Origin: Acidobacteriota bacterium | GTDB lineage: Bacteria; Acidobacteriota; Polarisedimenticolia; Gp22-AA2 | Assembly: GCA_003223145.1 (NCBI GenBank) | Contig: QHXY01000064.1 | Coordinates: forward strand, 1 to 36,937 | Direction: 5' to 3' | DNA length: 36,937 bases | Shown here: piece after piece, positions 25,657-34,011 of the stretch | Numbering within the stretch: position 1 is the first letter of the stretch | Layout: each line of letters opens with the position of its first letter | Program-made: the position numbers and the translations under genes | Notes under the pieces: model-generated | Database searches by the model: none | What the model was told of the DNA's origin: nothing | Seen by the model: the letters and a program-made list of their open reading frames with translations, nothing else

Positions 25657-26965
25657 CGTCCGCGCGATCGTCGGCGCGCACTTCGGCGCCCGAGACGGTG
25701 AGCTGCTCGTCGGCGGCATTCCCGTCGTGGAGATCGCCGATCGTTTCGGCACGCCCGTCTACATCTACTCGGCCGACGTCATCGACGCGAAGCTGGGGCG
25801 TTTGCGGCGGGCGCTTCCCGCGGATTTCGACGTGCACTATTCCGTCAAGGCGAACCCGAGCCAGGTCATCCTGCGGCACCTGCTGCGTCGAGGCTGTGGC
25901 CTCGAGGTTGCTTCCTCCGGGGAGCTGCACCAGGCTCTTGTTGCCGGGTGCGACCCCGCGCGGATCCTGTTCGCCGGCCCGGGAAAGACCGACTCCGAGC
26001 TCCGATTCGCCCTGGATAGCCGGATCGGAGAGATCCACGCGGAGTCGCTCGGCGAGATCGCGCGGCTCGCCTCGGCGGCGCGGCAGATCGGGGCCCGGGG
26101 ACGCGTTGCGGTGAGGGTGAATCCCGGACCGGAGGTCGAGGGGGGCGCGCTGCGCATGGGCGGAAAACCCTCCCCGTTCGGAATCGACGAGGAACTGCTC
26201 GACTCCGCGGTGGAGCTGATCGAACGGGAGGAGGGCCTGGAGTTCGGCGGCCTCCACTTCTACCTTGGCTCGCAAATCCTCGATCACCAGGTGCTCGTCC
26301 GGCAGTACCGTGGGTGCCTGGAGACGGCTTTTCTATTGACGCAACGAACGGGCCGTCCAATCCCGACGGTCGACTTCGGGGGCGGGTTCGGGATCCCCTA
26401 TTTCCAGCACGAACAGGAACTGGACGTCGAGCTTCTCGGGCAGGACCTGGGCATGCTGACCGCCTCGGCCAGAGGCCGGGCCGGGCTGGCGGAGACCCGC
26501 TTCGTCGTCGAACCGGGGCGCTATCTGGTGGGCGAGGCGGGTGTTTATGTCGCCCGCGTCAATACGGTGAAGCGTTCCCGCGGCAGGACCTTCGTCGTCG
26601 TCGACGGCGGGATGAACCACCACCTGGCCGCATCGGGCAACCTCGGCCAGGTCATTCGCCGCAATCTGCCCGTGGCGCTGATCAACAAGCTCGGCGATCC
26701 GGACGGCGAGAAGGCGGATATCGTCGGCCCTCTGTGCACGCCGCTGGACACGCTCGCACGGGACCTGCCGCTTCCGCAACCCGAGCCGGGCGACCTGGTC
26801 GGTATTTTCCAGTCAGGGGCGTACGCCCGGAGCGCCAGCCCTCTGGGATTCCTCAGCCACCCTGCGCCCCCGGAGGTCTGGGTCCGGGAGGGCGAGTGCC
26901 ACCTGGCGCGCCGAAGAGGGCGGCTTGAGGACGCGGTTCTCGACCAGATGGACCCTCTCCTCTAA
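25649..26965 (+). CDS. PLP-dependent decarboxylase, exosortase A-associated type
   Basis: 438 residues from the ATG at 25649 (MTDVRAIVGAHFG), with GAGGG upstream and the start inside the ligase's last codons (ATGACTGA). Fold III PLP enzyme: Schiff-base Lys67 in VHYSVKANP, GLHFYLGSQI, the phosphate-binding VDFGGGFGIPY, VVEPGRYLVGEAG, active-site Cys in DIVGPLCTPLDTLA, and Tyr in FQSGAYARSASPLGFL. It is related to diaminopimelate and ornithine decarboxylases, and most like the subgroup found beside exosortase A genes, with the ligase and ACP. The substrate is probably an amino acid or aminoacyl group, but which one is not readable. Its 3' end overlaps the opposite-strand FG-GAP gene by 113 nt. 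Confidence 0.88.
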   Translation: MTDVRAIVGAHFGARDGELLVGGIPVVEIADRFGTPVYIYSADVIDAKLGRLRRALPADFDVHYSVKANPSQVILRHLLRRGCGLEVASSGELHQALVAGCDPARILFAGPGKTDSELRFALDSRIGEIHAESLGEIARLASAARQIGARGRVAVRVNPGPEVEGGALRMGGKPSPFGIDEELLDSAVELIEREEGLEFGGLHFYLGSQILDHQVLVRQYRGCLETAFLLTQRTGRPIPTVDFGGGFGIPYFQHEQELDVELLGQDLGMLTASARGRAGLAETRFVVEPGRYLVGEAGVYVARVNTVKRSRGRTFVVVDGGMNHHLAASGNLGQVIRRNLPVALINKLGDPDGEKADIVGPLCTPLDTLARDLPLPQPEPGDLVGIFQSGAYARSASPLGFLSHPAPPEVWVREGECHLARRRGRLEDAVLDQMDPLL

Positions 26966-29381
26966 GCTTGATCGCCTTCCGTTCCAGAATCGTGTAGTCG
27001 GGGGCGCCCTCCGTGACCTGGATGAACTTGTCCACAGGGAGATTCTGAAACTTCTGCCGGATCCCGGACGCGGGCCACCAGACCTCGAGATCATCGATGC
27101 GTTCGGCGGCTCCCACGCCGATTTCCTGCTGGAAACTGTTGCTCCCGAAGCTCCCGCCGCTGCCGCCCACGGCGTGGATCTCGCGGGGCTTCCCGTGCTC
27201 GTTCACGATCAGCTTGATTCTCGCTCCGACACCAGGGCGGTTGGATTTGACTCCCACCAGTTTGACCGTCAGCCAGTGGTTGGAGGTGCCGAGGTTCTCG
27301 AACAGCGCGCTTGCGGTCACGTCGCTGCGGTAGATCCCGCCCATCTGGACGTAGATGTCCTGGTCGCCGTCGTTGTCGATATCGCCGAACGCCACACCGT
27401 GTCCCTTCTGTAGATGACCCACGTTGGCCGCGGTGGTGACATCGGAAAAATACTCCCCACCGATGTTCCTGTAGAGGATGTTCGGGACCAGGAGATCGAA
27501 AGCCGGGCCGCCGGTCGCAAGGTAGATGTCAGGATACCCGTCGTTGTCGATGTCCCCGTAATTCGCGCCCATCGGTGCGCGGACATGATTCAGCTTCATC
27601 CGCTCGCTGGCATCGTGGAAATGCCCCGTCCCATCATTGAGGAAGATGTGCAGAGTCTCAGCGTTCGTAGGCATACCCAGGTAGTCGGCTGCAACCAGAC
27701 TGATGTCGGGGAGGCCGGTTCCTCCCAAGTACGCGTACCCGCCGACATAGATGTCAAGCCAGCCGTCGTTGTTCGCGTCGAAGAACCAGGTCGCGAACGT
27801 GCGGTTGAACGGCGGGATCTCCGCAACGCCCAGCTCCGGGCCCACATCGGTGAAGGTCCCGTCGCCATTGTTGCGATAGAGCCGGTTGGGCTGACCGAGG
27901 TTCGAGACGTACAGATCCTGATCGCCATCATTGTCGTAGTCGCCCCAGGCGATGCCTTTCACATTGCGCAAGTTCAGGACACCGGCCTGCCGGGCGACCT
28001 CGGTGAAGGTGCCGTCACCGTTGTTCCGGAAGAGCTGGCTCGGTGACCACTTCGTGACGGTTAGCATCTCGCCTCCCACATAGAGGTCCAGGTCCCCGTC
28101 ATTGTCGTAGTCCGCCCATTCGGCGCTGATGTCGGGGTAGGCGTAGGCGCCGAGACCGGACTCATCGGTCACGTCGGTGAAGGTGCCGTCCGGATTCTGA
28201 CGCAGAAGCGAGTCGCGCATGCGCCCGGAGGTGCGAAGCCATGCGCCGCGCTTGACGTAGATGTCGAGCAGGCCATCGTTGTTGAAGTCAGTCTGGCCGA
28301 TATTGAACCCCCCGGTCTGCTCCTTGAGGCCCGCCTTGGCCGTCCAGTCCGAAAAGGATCCATTCCCATCGTTGTGAAAGTATGACAGGGGCGTGCAGGG
28401 CTCGAACGTCGAGACGACGATGTCCAGAAACCCGTCGTTGTCGAAATCGTCGACGATGGCCCCTCCCGCCAGCTGAACCGGGGCGATGCCCAGGGGCGAA
28501 GCGATTTCCCGGAACCGGGGAGTCGGTTCGGAGGACGCGTAGACCGACGGCGGCATGATTTCGGAAGCTGGCACGCCTTCCGGGTAGGTCCCTGCGATCA
28601 TGTTGGCGACATTGAGCATCCACCGGACGCTCGGATCCCCGGGTTCGTCCTGGAGGAACTGCCTAAAGTACTCCATCGCCTTGAAGGCCCCCGTCTTGTT
28701 CTGCCATACGGCTTTCTTCGAGATCGGGAAGAGGCAGCTCTCCGCGCCATGCATCAGGATGCAGTGCTGGACCTCGCCCACGCGCATGTTGGCGACGCCC
28801 AGCCAGCGGCGGATTTGGTTGATTCGGTGAACCGGCATGGATCGCGCCTTGGCCGTCTCCAACGCCTGTTGCAGTATCTGGATGGCCTTGTCGTTCTGCC
28901 CGTCGCGCAGCAGGAAGTCTCCCAGCATCGTCTCCCATTGGACGGTATCGACGGAATCCGTCGACGTCGCCTTGGCCCTCTTGAGGCTGGCGGTCGCCCA
29001 GGTGAGCTTGGCGGCCCCCGGGAACGACTCGGGCTGCTCGGACCAGCACTCGCAGAGCTCCGGCAGCTGACGGATGCGCGGTTGGACCCACTCGCGGTAG
29101 CGGGCTTCTGCCCAGGCGCCGAAGCCTGTGACTCCGGCCAGCGCCAGGAGGAGGGGCGCTCCCACGAAGGCAGGGACGGGCCCACGCGGTGGGCGCAGCA
29201 GAAGCCACAGCCCCGCAAGCGCCAGGACGGCCTGCATCAAGAAGACGGCCACGAGCGCAAGCGGTCTCGTCACTTCCTCGTCGGTGGCCAGCGCTGCGCC
29301 CAGGGCGCGATGGTTCAACAGAAGCCCAGAGAGAATCAGCAGCAGACCGGCTATCCGGAGCAGGGGTGACCGTCGCGTCAT
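26853..29381 (-). CDS. Membrane-anchored FG-GAP/VCBS repeat protein with ASPIC/UnbV domain
   Basis: 842 residues from the ATG at 29381 (GAGGG 9 nt upstream). Three hydrophobic segments (about 6-24, 41-63 and 71-90) are followed by a helical TPR-like region (about 120-265). Seven Asp-rich repeats of the DxDxDGxxDxxV kind then occur, for example DFDNDGFLDIVV, DYDNDGDLDLYV, DANNDGWLDIYV and DIDNDGDQDIYV (about 310-680). These are calcium-binding blades of a beta-propeller. An ASPIC/UnbV domain (about 700-790) ends with VDKFIQVTEGAPDY. The last 35 or so residues are Arg/Pro/Gly-rich and are antisense to the decarboxylase gene, so the native stop may be lost. The repeats would face the periplasm. 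Its function is unknown; adhesion or glycan binding is a guess. Confidence 0.85.
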   Translation of the reverse strand: MTRRSPLLRIAGLLLILSGLLLNHRALGAALATDEEVTRPLALVAVFLMQAVLALAGLWLLLRPPRGPVPAFVGAPLLLALAGVTGFGAWAEARYREWVQPRIRQLPELCECWSEQPESFPGAAKLTWATASLKRAKATSTDSVDTVQWETMLGDFLLRDGQNDKAIQILQQALETAKARSMPVHRINQIRRWLGVANMRVGEVQHCILMHGAESCLFPISKKAVWQNKTGAFKAMEYFRQFLQDEPGDPSVRWMLNVANMIAGTYPEGVPASEIMPPSVYASSEPTPRFREIASPLGIAPVQLAGGAIVDDFDNDGFLDIVVSTFEPCTPLSYFHNDGNGSFSDWTAKAGLKEQTGGFNIGQTDFNNDGLLDIYVKRGAWLRTSGRMRDSLLRQNPDGTFTDVTDESGLGAYAYPDISAEWADYDNDGDLDLYVGGEMLTVTKWSPSQLFRNNGDGTFTEVARQAGVLNLRNVKGIAWGDYDNDGDQDLYVSNLGQPNRLYRNNGDGTFTDVGPELGVAEIPPFNRTFATWFFDANNDGWLDIYVGGYAYLGGTGLPDISLVAADYLGMPTNAETLHIFLNDGTGHFHDASERMKLNHVRAPMGANYGDIDNDGYPDIYLATGGPAFDLLVPNILYRNIGGEYFSDVTTAANVGHLQKGHGVAFGDIDNDGDQDIYVQMGGIYRSDVTASALFENLGTSNHWLTVKLVGVKSNRPGVGARIKLIVNEHGKPREIHAVGGSGGSFGSNSFQQEIGVGAAERIDDLEVWWPASGIRQKFQNLPVDKFIQVTEGAPDYTILERKAIKLRGEGPSGREPRPQAALFGAPGGTRPPGPRPPGAQGG

Positions 29382-29425
29382 CGTTTGCTTCCCTCGTCCC
29401 ATCGGTTCAAATCAGGGGCGGTAAG

Positions 29426-29441
29426 AGCAAGAGATGTGCCA
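29426..29441 (-). promoter_or_regulatory. Sigma-54 (RpoN) promoter of the FG-GAP/ASPIC gene
   Basis: The minus strand reads TGGCACATCTCTTGCT, an exact fit to TGGCAC-N5-TTGCW with the GG and GC pairs 12 nt apart. Transcription would start near 29415, about 35 nt before the ATG at 29381, with a good ribosome binding site between. Sigma-54 promoters need an AAA+ activator bound upstream. Several exosortase/PEP-CTERM systems are known to use such promoters. Confidence 0.75.
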
Positions 29442-29470
29442 AATCGATTCGTGAATGGCGCGGCGCGGCG

Positions 29471-29503
29471 AGCACCTTGTAATCGAATGAGCTTGAAGGT
29501 GCT
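29471..29503. promoter_or_regulatory. Perfect 8-bp inverted repeat next to the sigma-54 promoter
   Basis: AGCACCTT (29471-29478) and AAGGTGCT (29496-29503) are separated by 17 nt, centred about 45 nt upstream of the -24 box. It is a possible binding site for an activator or another regulator. No family-specific consensus is recognised. Confidence 0.4.
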
Positions 29504-29581
29504 AGCGAGACGATGACGGTGAGCCGGTCCGCTTCCTGATGATCTGTTAGACATAGGAATTATGTGGAGAGAAGATTCCCG

Positions 29582-29607
29582 GTTGCCTTCCTATGAACGG
29601 AGGCAAC
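29582..29607. promoter_or_regulatory. Inverted repeat, possible activator site for the sigma-54 promoter
   Basis: GTTGCCT (29582-29588) and AGGCAAC (29601-29607), extended by a CC/GG pair inside, lie about 150 nt upstream of the sigma-54 promoter, a usual distance for an enhancer-binding activator site. No T-run follows, so it is not a good terminator. Confidence 0.4.
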
Positions 29608-29649
29608 TGTTATCGGCAGGTTTCTCGGCATCGTCCCCGTCATAGTTCA

Positions 29650-29665
29650 GGTCGTAAGAACGACC
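29650..29665. repeat. Short stem-loop ahead of the SDR gene
   Basis: GGTCGT, loop AAGA, ACGACC, ending 45 nt before the SDR start. It is a 6-bp perfect stem with a tetraloop. It could affect SDR expression, or be chance. Confidence 0.25.
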
Positions 29666-29710
29666 GGACAGGGGTAGGATACGCCCTGCCGGGAAGGAGG
29701 TTGCAGGCAG

Positions 29711-30436
29711 ATGATGGCTCATGTTGAAAAAGCGCAGAGAGCCACTGCTCTCATTACGGGCGCCTCCGGAGGAATCGGGGCTGCCATCGCGCGCAGGCTC
29801 GGCTCCGAGGGCTATGACCTGGCCCTCGTGGCTCGGGGCGAGGAGCGCTTGAAGAGCACGGCCACGAGCCTGCGGGACGCGGGCATCTCCGGCGGGCTGA
29901 TTCTTCCGTGCGACGTCGCCGATCCCGAGGCGGTCCACAGGATGATCGAGGAAGTCATGGGTCATTTCGGCCGGATTGACGTTCTCGTCAACTCGGCGGG
30001 AACCAGCCGCGCGGGGTTTTTCCTCAGGACGCGGCTGGACGAATGGAACGAGATTCTCCGCATCAATCTCACCGGCGTGATGCTGACGACGCAGGCCGTT
30101 CTCCGCCCGATGCGGCGTCAGCGCAGCGGGACGATCGTCACGATTGCCTCGCTGGGGGGCCGGCAGGGCCGCGAAACGCTTTCGACCTACTGTGCCTCCA
30201 AGTTCGGTGTCGTCGGGCTCATGGACACCGTGCGGCGCGAGGTCGAAAGGTTGGGCATTCGGGTCACGACGATTCTCCCCGGAGAGGTCGACACGGCGAT
30301 GCACCAGGACGGCCCCGAGCGCGGTGAACGGAGAATGCGGCCGGAGGACGTGGCCGAAGCCGTTTCCTTCTCGCTCCGGCTCGGACCACGGGCGGTCCTG
30401 AGAGAGCTCGTGCTGCACAACCCGGATTCCGAGTGA
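29711..30436 (+). CDS. Short-chain dehydrogenase/reductase (SDR)
   Basis: 241 residues, ATG at 29711 (or the next codon, also ATG), with AAGGAGG upstream. The cofactor loop is TGASGGIG (16-23). The classical NSAG is at 94-97, and the catalytic Ser147, Tyr160 and Lys164 lie in SLGG and YCASK. The LPGEVDTAM stretch follows as in classical SDRs. It reduces or oxidises a small substrate with NAD(P)(H), probably NADP since Arg42 follows strand 2. It is the only plus-strand gene in this part and faces the GNAT gene with just 2 nt between stops. The substrate is unknown; a link to the opposing ligase and methyltransferase genes is inferred from proximity. Confidence 0.9.
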   Translation: MMAHVEKAQRATALITGASGGIGAAIARRLGSEGYDLALVARGEERLKSTATSLRDAGISGGLILPCDVADPEAVHRMIEEVMGHFGRIDVLVNSAGTSRAGFFLRTRLDEWNEILRINLTGVMLTTQAVLRPMRRQRSGTIVTIASLGGRQGRETLSTYCASKFGVVGLMDTVRREVERLGIRVTTILPGEVDTAMHQDGPERGERRMRPEDVAEAVSFSLRLGPRAVLRELVLHNPDSE

Positions 30437-30438
30437 GG

Positions 30439-31083
30439 TCAGGCGGCGTCACCGGCGCGGCGTCTGCGAGAAAGGCCCCCTTCTCCCGCCCGGCGGCGGC
30501 TGATCTGCGGCTTGCGACCCTCCACGATCTTCGAAGCCACATGGAACACCGACAGGACTCGGTGCCTTCGTAGCTTCTCGAACTGCTGAAGCCCGAGATT
30601 CTCGGCAAAGATGCGGGACGAGTCGTTGTCCTTGTGGATGCAGCCGACGATGCGGCGGATGCCTTCGTTCCTGACTGTCTCGAAGACCTTCTCCACCATC
30701 ATTCCACCGAGGGCGCCACGCCTGAAGTCGCGCATGACCAAGATCCGGTAGAACAGGAGCTCGTTCGCGTCGACCTCGAATGAGACATTCCAGGGCGGGT
30801 GATAGTACTTCCGATTGGTGGCGACGATGCCACCGAGCTTCCCATGGCGAAGCGTGATGAAGTACCTGGACCCCTGACGAAGCTCGTCCTCGACCCACGG
30901 CCGCTGGTCCTGGTCCAGGTAATCGCGCCACCGTTGGAAGTCCTCGTACCGCACTTCGGTGATCTCGACTCCAGACGCGCGCCGCAAGTAGCGCGGCGCC
31001 CAGGATTCGAGATTCAGATCCACGAAGATCAGGTCCTCACGCTCGTACACCGGCCGGATCGCGCGCAGGAAGACCCAGCGCAC
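30439..31083 (-). CDS. GNAT family N-acetyltransferase
   Basis: 214 residues from a GTG at 31083. The frame is open further upstream, and AAAAGGAGG lies about 28 nt before the GTG, so a start near 31095 (a CTG codon) or another non-ATG start is possible. The GNAT core includes GSRYFITLRHGKLGGIVA, YRILVMRDFRRGALGGMMVEKV (acyl-CoA loop RRGALGG) and the C-terminal NDSSRIFAENLGLQQFEKL. The basic tail (about 185-214) is unusual. It is the last gene of the set that starts with the methyltransferase at 34011, with the ligase between (106-nt gap). It probably transfers an acyl group made or activated by that ligase, but this is inference. Confidence 0.8.
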   Translation of the reverse strand: MRWVFLRAIRPVYEREDLIFVDLNLESWAPRYLRRASGVEITEVRYEDFQRWRDYLDQDQRPWVEDELRQGSRYFITLRHGKLGGIVATNRKYYHPPWNVSFEVDANELLFYRILVMRDFRRGALGGMMVEKVFETVRNEGIRRIVGCIHKDNDSSRIFAENLGLQQFEKLRRHRVLSVFHVASKIVEGRKPQISRRRAGEGGLSRRRRAGDAA

Positions 31084-31189
31084 GGTGGCCCCCAGGCCCT
31101 CGCGTGCAAACCTCCTTTTGAGCCGTGTGAATCGCGTGGAGGTGGTCAGGAATCAGCTCCCGCCCCTGCGTCCCGACTCGCGGAAGGGC

Positions 31190-32854
31190 TCATTCCGCCG
31201 CACTGTCACCACCGGGCTCGACGCTCCGTCGTGTCCCACCCGCGAGCTCCGTCGCCACGGCTCCCGCGTGGGCGAGGGCCGAACGCACCACTTTGCCGGC
31301 GTGATTGCGTGGCAGGGTCTCGACGATCCGGATCAGCTTTGGCACGCAGAGCGGCGCCAGCCGATGGCTGCAGAAGTGGCGGAGGTCCGCTTCCTTGAGC
31401 TGGGCTCCCCGGGTCGGCACGACGAACGCCATCACGACATGGCCCTTCCTCTCGTTCGCAACCCCCACCACCGCGACCTCCGCGACTTCCGGGTGTCCCA
31501 TGAGGACATTTTCGACTTCACGCGGGTAGATTTTTACACCCGAGATCATGATGAGATCATCGAGTCGGTCGAGGACGTAAAGAAATCCGTCTGTCGCTCT
31601 ATATCCGATGTCACCCGTGCGCAGCCAGTCTCCGTGGAATCGCCGACGGGTCTCGTCGGGCGCCCGGAAGTAGCCCTTCATCACATTCTCACCGCGGCAG
31701 CAGATCTCTCCGGGCTCGCCGTCGGGCACCCGAGCGCCGCTCGCGTCCAGGATGCGAACCTCGACCGGCGGGTGGGGAATCCCGATCGACCCGGCGTGGC
31801 TGCGGATGCGGTCGGGTCCGAGGAAGCTGATGGCCCCGCATGTCTCCGTCTGGCCATAGCAGTTGAAGAGGCGTGCGTCGGGGAAGGAGTCCTGCAACTC
31901 GAGCACGGCCGAGGCCGGCATGGACGCGGCTCCATAGAGCACGGTCTCGAGCGAGCTCAGATCCCGCTCGCGGCTCCGCCGGTCTCTCAGGAACTCCGTC
32001 CGGTCGGAATGGTTGCAGAACAGAGCGTTGACACATCGTCGTTCCACTTCCAGGAAAACGGATCGGACGGTCAGGCGATCCAGCAGGACGGCGGCGCCGC
32101 CGCGGCGGTGCGTGCCGAGGACCATCGGGTGGAAACCGACGTGCGCGGTGGGCGCGACCATCATGGAGATGGTTCGCTCGTTCCACATCCAGCAGCTCGC
32201 CCAGCAATCGATGCCTGTCAAAGCCTGGGAGTGGGTCATGAGGACGCCCTTCGGTCGACCGGTCGTGCCTGAGGTGAAGAAGATCGCCGCGTCGTCGTGG
32301 GGAGACACGCCTGGCTGACCGGCCCGAGGGGCGAGATCCGTCAGGGGATGCCAGGTGGCTTCCCGGACCGATGTGGCGTCGTCGAGCACGGCCAGGCTGG
32401 CGTCCTCGCCCGGCCGCTCGGGTTCGTTGAACAGGAGCACGGCACGGCCGGGTCCCGGAAGCGGAACCCCCGCCGAGCGCATGTCCTCGACCAGTCGGGG
32501 GGTCGCGATCAGCGCGACTGCTGCGGTGTGTCGCAGGACGAAGTCGAGAACACCAGGAGGTGCTTCGGGGTTGAACGGCACGGCGACGGCGCCGAGGCTG
32601 GTCACGGCGTAGTAGGCAAAAACGAACCCGGGGGTGTTCCCCAGCGCGATGGCGACGCACCTCCCCTGGCCGACCCCGAGCCCCGCCAGAGCAGTGGCGA
32701 GCCGGCCTACGCCCTCCCGAACCTCGTGGAACGTCAGGACGCGGTCGTGGAAATACAGCGCGTGGCCTTCCGGATTTCGCCCCTCGGCCTCGAGCAGAAT
32801 CTCGGGAAGGGTCCGGGCGCGCCGTCCCGCGAGATCCAGGGTGGTCAAGCTCAT
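31190..32854 (-). CDS. AMP-forming acyl-CoA synthetase/ligase
   Basis: 554 residues from the ATG at 32854 (MSLTTLDLAGRRARTLPEIL). The upstream open frame is shadow of the methyltransferase gene. Conserved parts are the P-loop FFTSGTTGRPKGVLMTH (about 192-208), NCYGQTETCG, GEICCRGENVMKGYF, GDWLRTGDIGYRATDGFLYVLDRLDDLIMISG, the hinge, and LPRNHAGKVVRS with the C-terminal catalytic Lys. It is complete, unlike the ligase near 24100. The family adenylates a carboxylic acid and transfers it to CoA or a carrier protein. No ACP gene lies nearby except the one at 23770. The gene lies 32 nt after the methyltransferase gene and is probably in its operon. Confidence 0.9.
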   Translation of the reverse strand: MSLTTLDLAGRRARTLPEILLEAEGRNPEGHALYFHDRVLTFHEVREGVGRLATALAGLGVGQGRCVAIALGNTPGFVFAYYAVTSLGAVAVPFNPEAPPGVLDFVLRHTAAVALIATPRLVEDMRSAGVPLPGPGRAVLLFNEPERPGEDASLAVLDDATSVREATWHPLTDLAPRAGQPGVSPHDDAAIFFTSGTTGRPKGVLMTHSQALTGIDCWASCWMWNERTISMMVAPTAHVGFHPMVLGTHRRGGAAVLLDRLTVRSVFLEVERRCVNALFCNHSDRTEFLRDRRSRERDLSSLETVLYGAASMPASAVLELQDSFPDARLFNCYGQTETCGAISFLGPDRIRSHAGSIGIPHPPVEVRILDASGARVPDGEPGEICCRGENVMKGYFRAPDETRRRFHGDWLRTGDIGYRATDGFLYVLDRLDDLIMISGVKIYPREVENVLMGHPEVAEVAVVGVANERKGHVVMAFVVPTRGAQLKEADLRHFCSHRLAPLCVPKLIRIVETLPRNHAGKVVRSALAHAGAVATELAGGTRRSVEPGGDSAAE

Positions 32855-32886
32855 GCTGGAAGAGTTCCTGAACGGAATTTGCGACT

Positions 32887-34011
32887 CTATTCGGCGCTCG
32901 TCTCCCAGGCGAATTTGGGCAGCGTCGTGGAACTGGCTCCCTTGTGCGCCTGGGCGCGGATGATGCGTGCTCCCGGCATGTCCACTTCGAAGAACTCGAC
33001 TTCCTGGAATCCGGCCGCCCGCAGGAGCCCCGCCCATTCGGTGGGTTTCGGGAGCCGCCGTTCCATGAACTGCGTATGGAAGTAAGACAGCAACGAGCTG
33101 AACTTGCGCTCCCGATCGTTCGTCCGGTACGGCACGAGTTCCGTGAGGATCATGTAGCCGCCGGTCTCGCTCAGAGCCTTGTGGCAGTTTCTGAAGACGG
33201 CGATGGCCACGTCGGTCTCTTCCGGAAGCAGATCGTGGAACACAAACCCGGCATGCACGATGCCCGCCCCCGCGAGAGGGCTCGGATCCTCGACCAGCGA
33301 CTGCAGTGGCCGTTCGACCACGCGAATGCGGTCGGCGAGACCCCGAGATTCGGCGTTCATCCGCGCCAGCCGACAGACACCCGGGTCGACGTCCACTCCG
33401 ACCCCGGTGGAACCTTCGATTGCCGCGAGGACGCCGAGAATCAGCTTGGCGGTGCCACAACCCAGATCAACGAACTTCTTGGGGGCGATCTCCCTGATCA
33501 TTCCCAGCACGGGCGGGTAGAAGGCCTTGGATCCGACCCACTCCGAGAACACGGCCACGAGGCCTCCGTCGCGCGGATGACTCTGAGGCGCCGTCGGAGC
33601 GCACAGATAGTCCCGGGTGTGCTCGATGAACGGCCGGCACGCGGACAATCCCCAAAGCACATAGCCCGAGAAATACAGGTAGTCGTCGAACTCCTCGGAT
33701 CGGGAAAAACTCTTCCCGACCGGATTCTTGACGAGGAGGCCCGCGGCGACGTAAGCGTGAAGCAGCGCCCGCATCTTGTCGGCCGGCAGCGAAAGTTCAG
33801 TCGCCAGCCGGTCCGCGTCGACGGACGTCTCGCGTCTCAGGAGCTCGATCAACCCGAGCCGCGCTCCCAGCTCGAGAAGGGAGACGCACCCGGCCAAGTC
33901 GGTCGCATTGCGGAGTATGGGTCTCTCCGAGGCATAGGACCCCCTGAAGACCGCTTTGGCGTCGATCAACTCGGTGTCGCGCTCCTGTACCAGGACATTG
34001 GCATGATTCAT
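32887..34011 (-). CDS. SAM-dependent methyltransferase with N-terminal dimerisation domain
   Basis: 374 residues from the ATG at 34011 (MNHANVLVQERDTELIDAK); AGGAAGGG is about 12 nt upstream. A GTG at 34050 is possible but has no ribosome binding site. Residues 36-115 form a winged-helix-like domain (LLELGARLGLIELL, LSLPADKMRALLHAYVAAGLL) as in small-molecule O-methyltransferases. The SAM-binding motif I is FVDLGCGTAKL (180-190), with VGVDVDPG after it. The C-terminal half has AGIVHAGFVFHDLLPEETD and GGYMILTELVPY. This architecture is typical of natural-product methyltransferases, so the product of this little operon may be a small molecule or a glycan acyl group. It is the first gene after a strong promoter candidate. 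Confidence 0.87.
   Translation of the reverse strand: MNHANVLVQERDTELIDAKAVFRGSYASERPILRNATDLAGCVSLLELGARLGLIELLRRETSVDADRLATELSLPADKMRALLHAYVAAGLLVKNPVGKSFSRSEEFDDYLYFSGYVLWGLSACRPFIEHTRDYLCAPTAPQSHPRDGGLVAVFSEWVGSKAFYPPVLGMIREIAPKKFVDLGCGTAKLILGVLAAIEGSTGVGVDVDPGVCRLARMNAESRGLADRIRVVERPLQSLVEDPSPLAGAGIVHAGFVFHDLLPEETDVAIAVFRNCHKALSETGGYMILTELVPYRTNDRERKFSSLLSYFHTQFMERRLPKPTEWAGLLRAAGFQEVEFFEVDMPGARIIRAQAHKGASSTTLPKFAWETSAE

Larger units (their letters stand above)
29382..29710. other. Divergent regulatory gap between the FG-GAP gene and the SDR gene
   Basis: No protein-coding gene is supported here. The gap carries a sigma-54 promoter reading left, two inverted repeats upstream of it, a small stem-loop, and the SDR ribosome binding site AAGGAGG at about 29695-29701. 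It appears to be a regulatory region. Confidence 0.6.

Noticed and set aside
31085-32272. Long plus-strand open frame antisense to the acyl-CoA ligase
   Set aside because: The ligase motifs on the minus strand are unambiguous, and the plus-strand product has no family resemblance.
32855-33460. Upstream extension of the acyl-CoA ligase frame
   Set aside because: It is out-of-frame reading of the methyltransferase gene. The ligase family starts at MSLTTLDLAG (32854).
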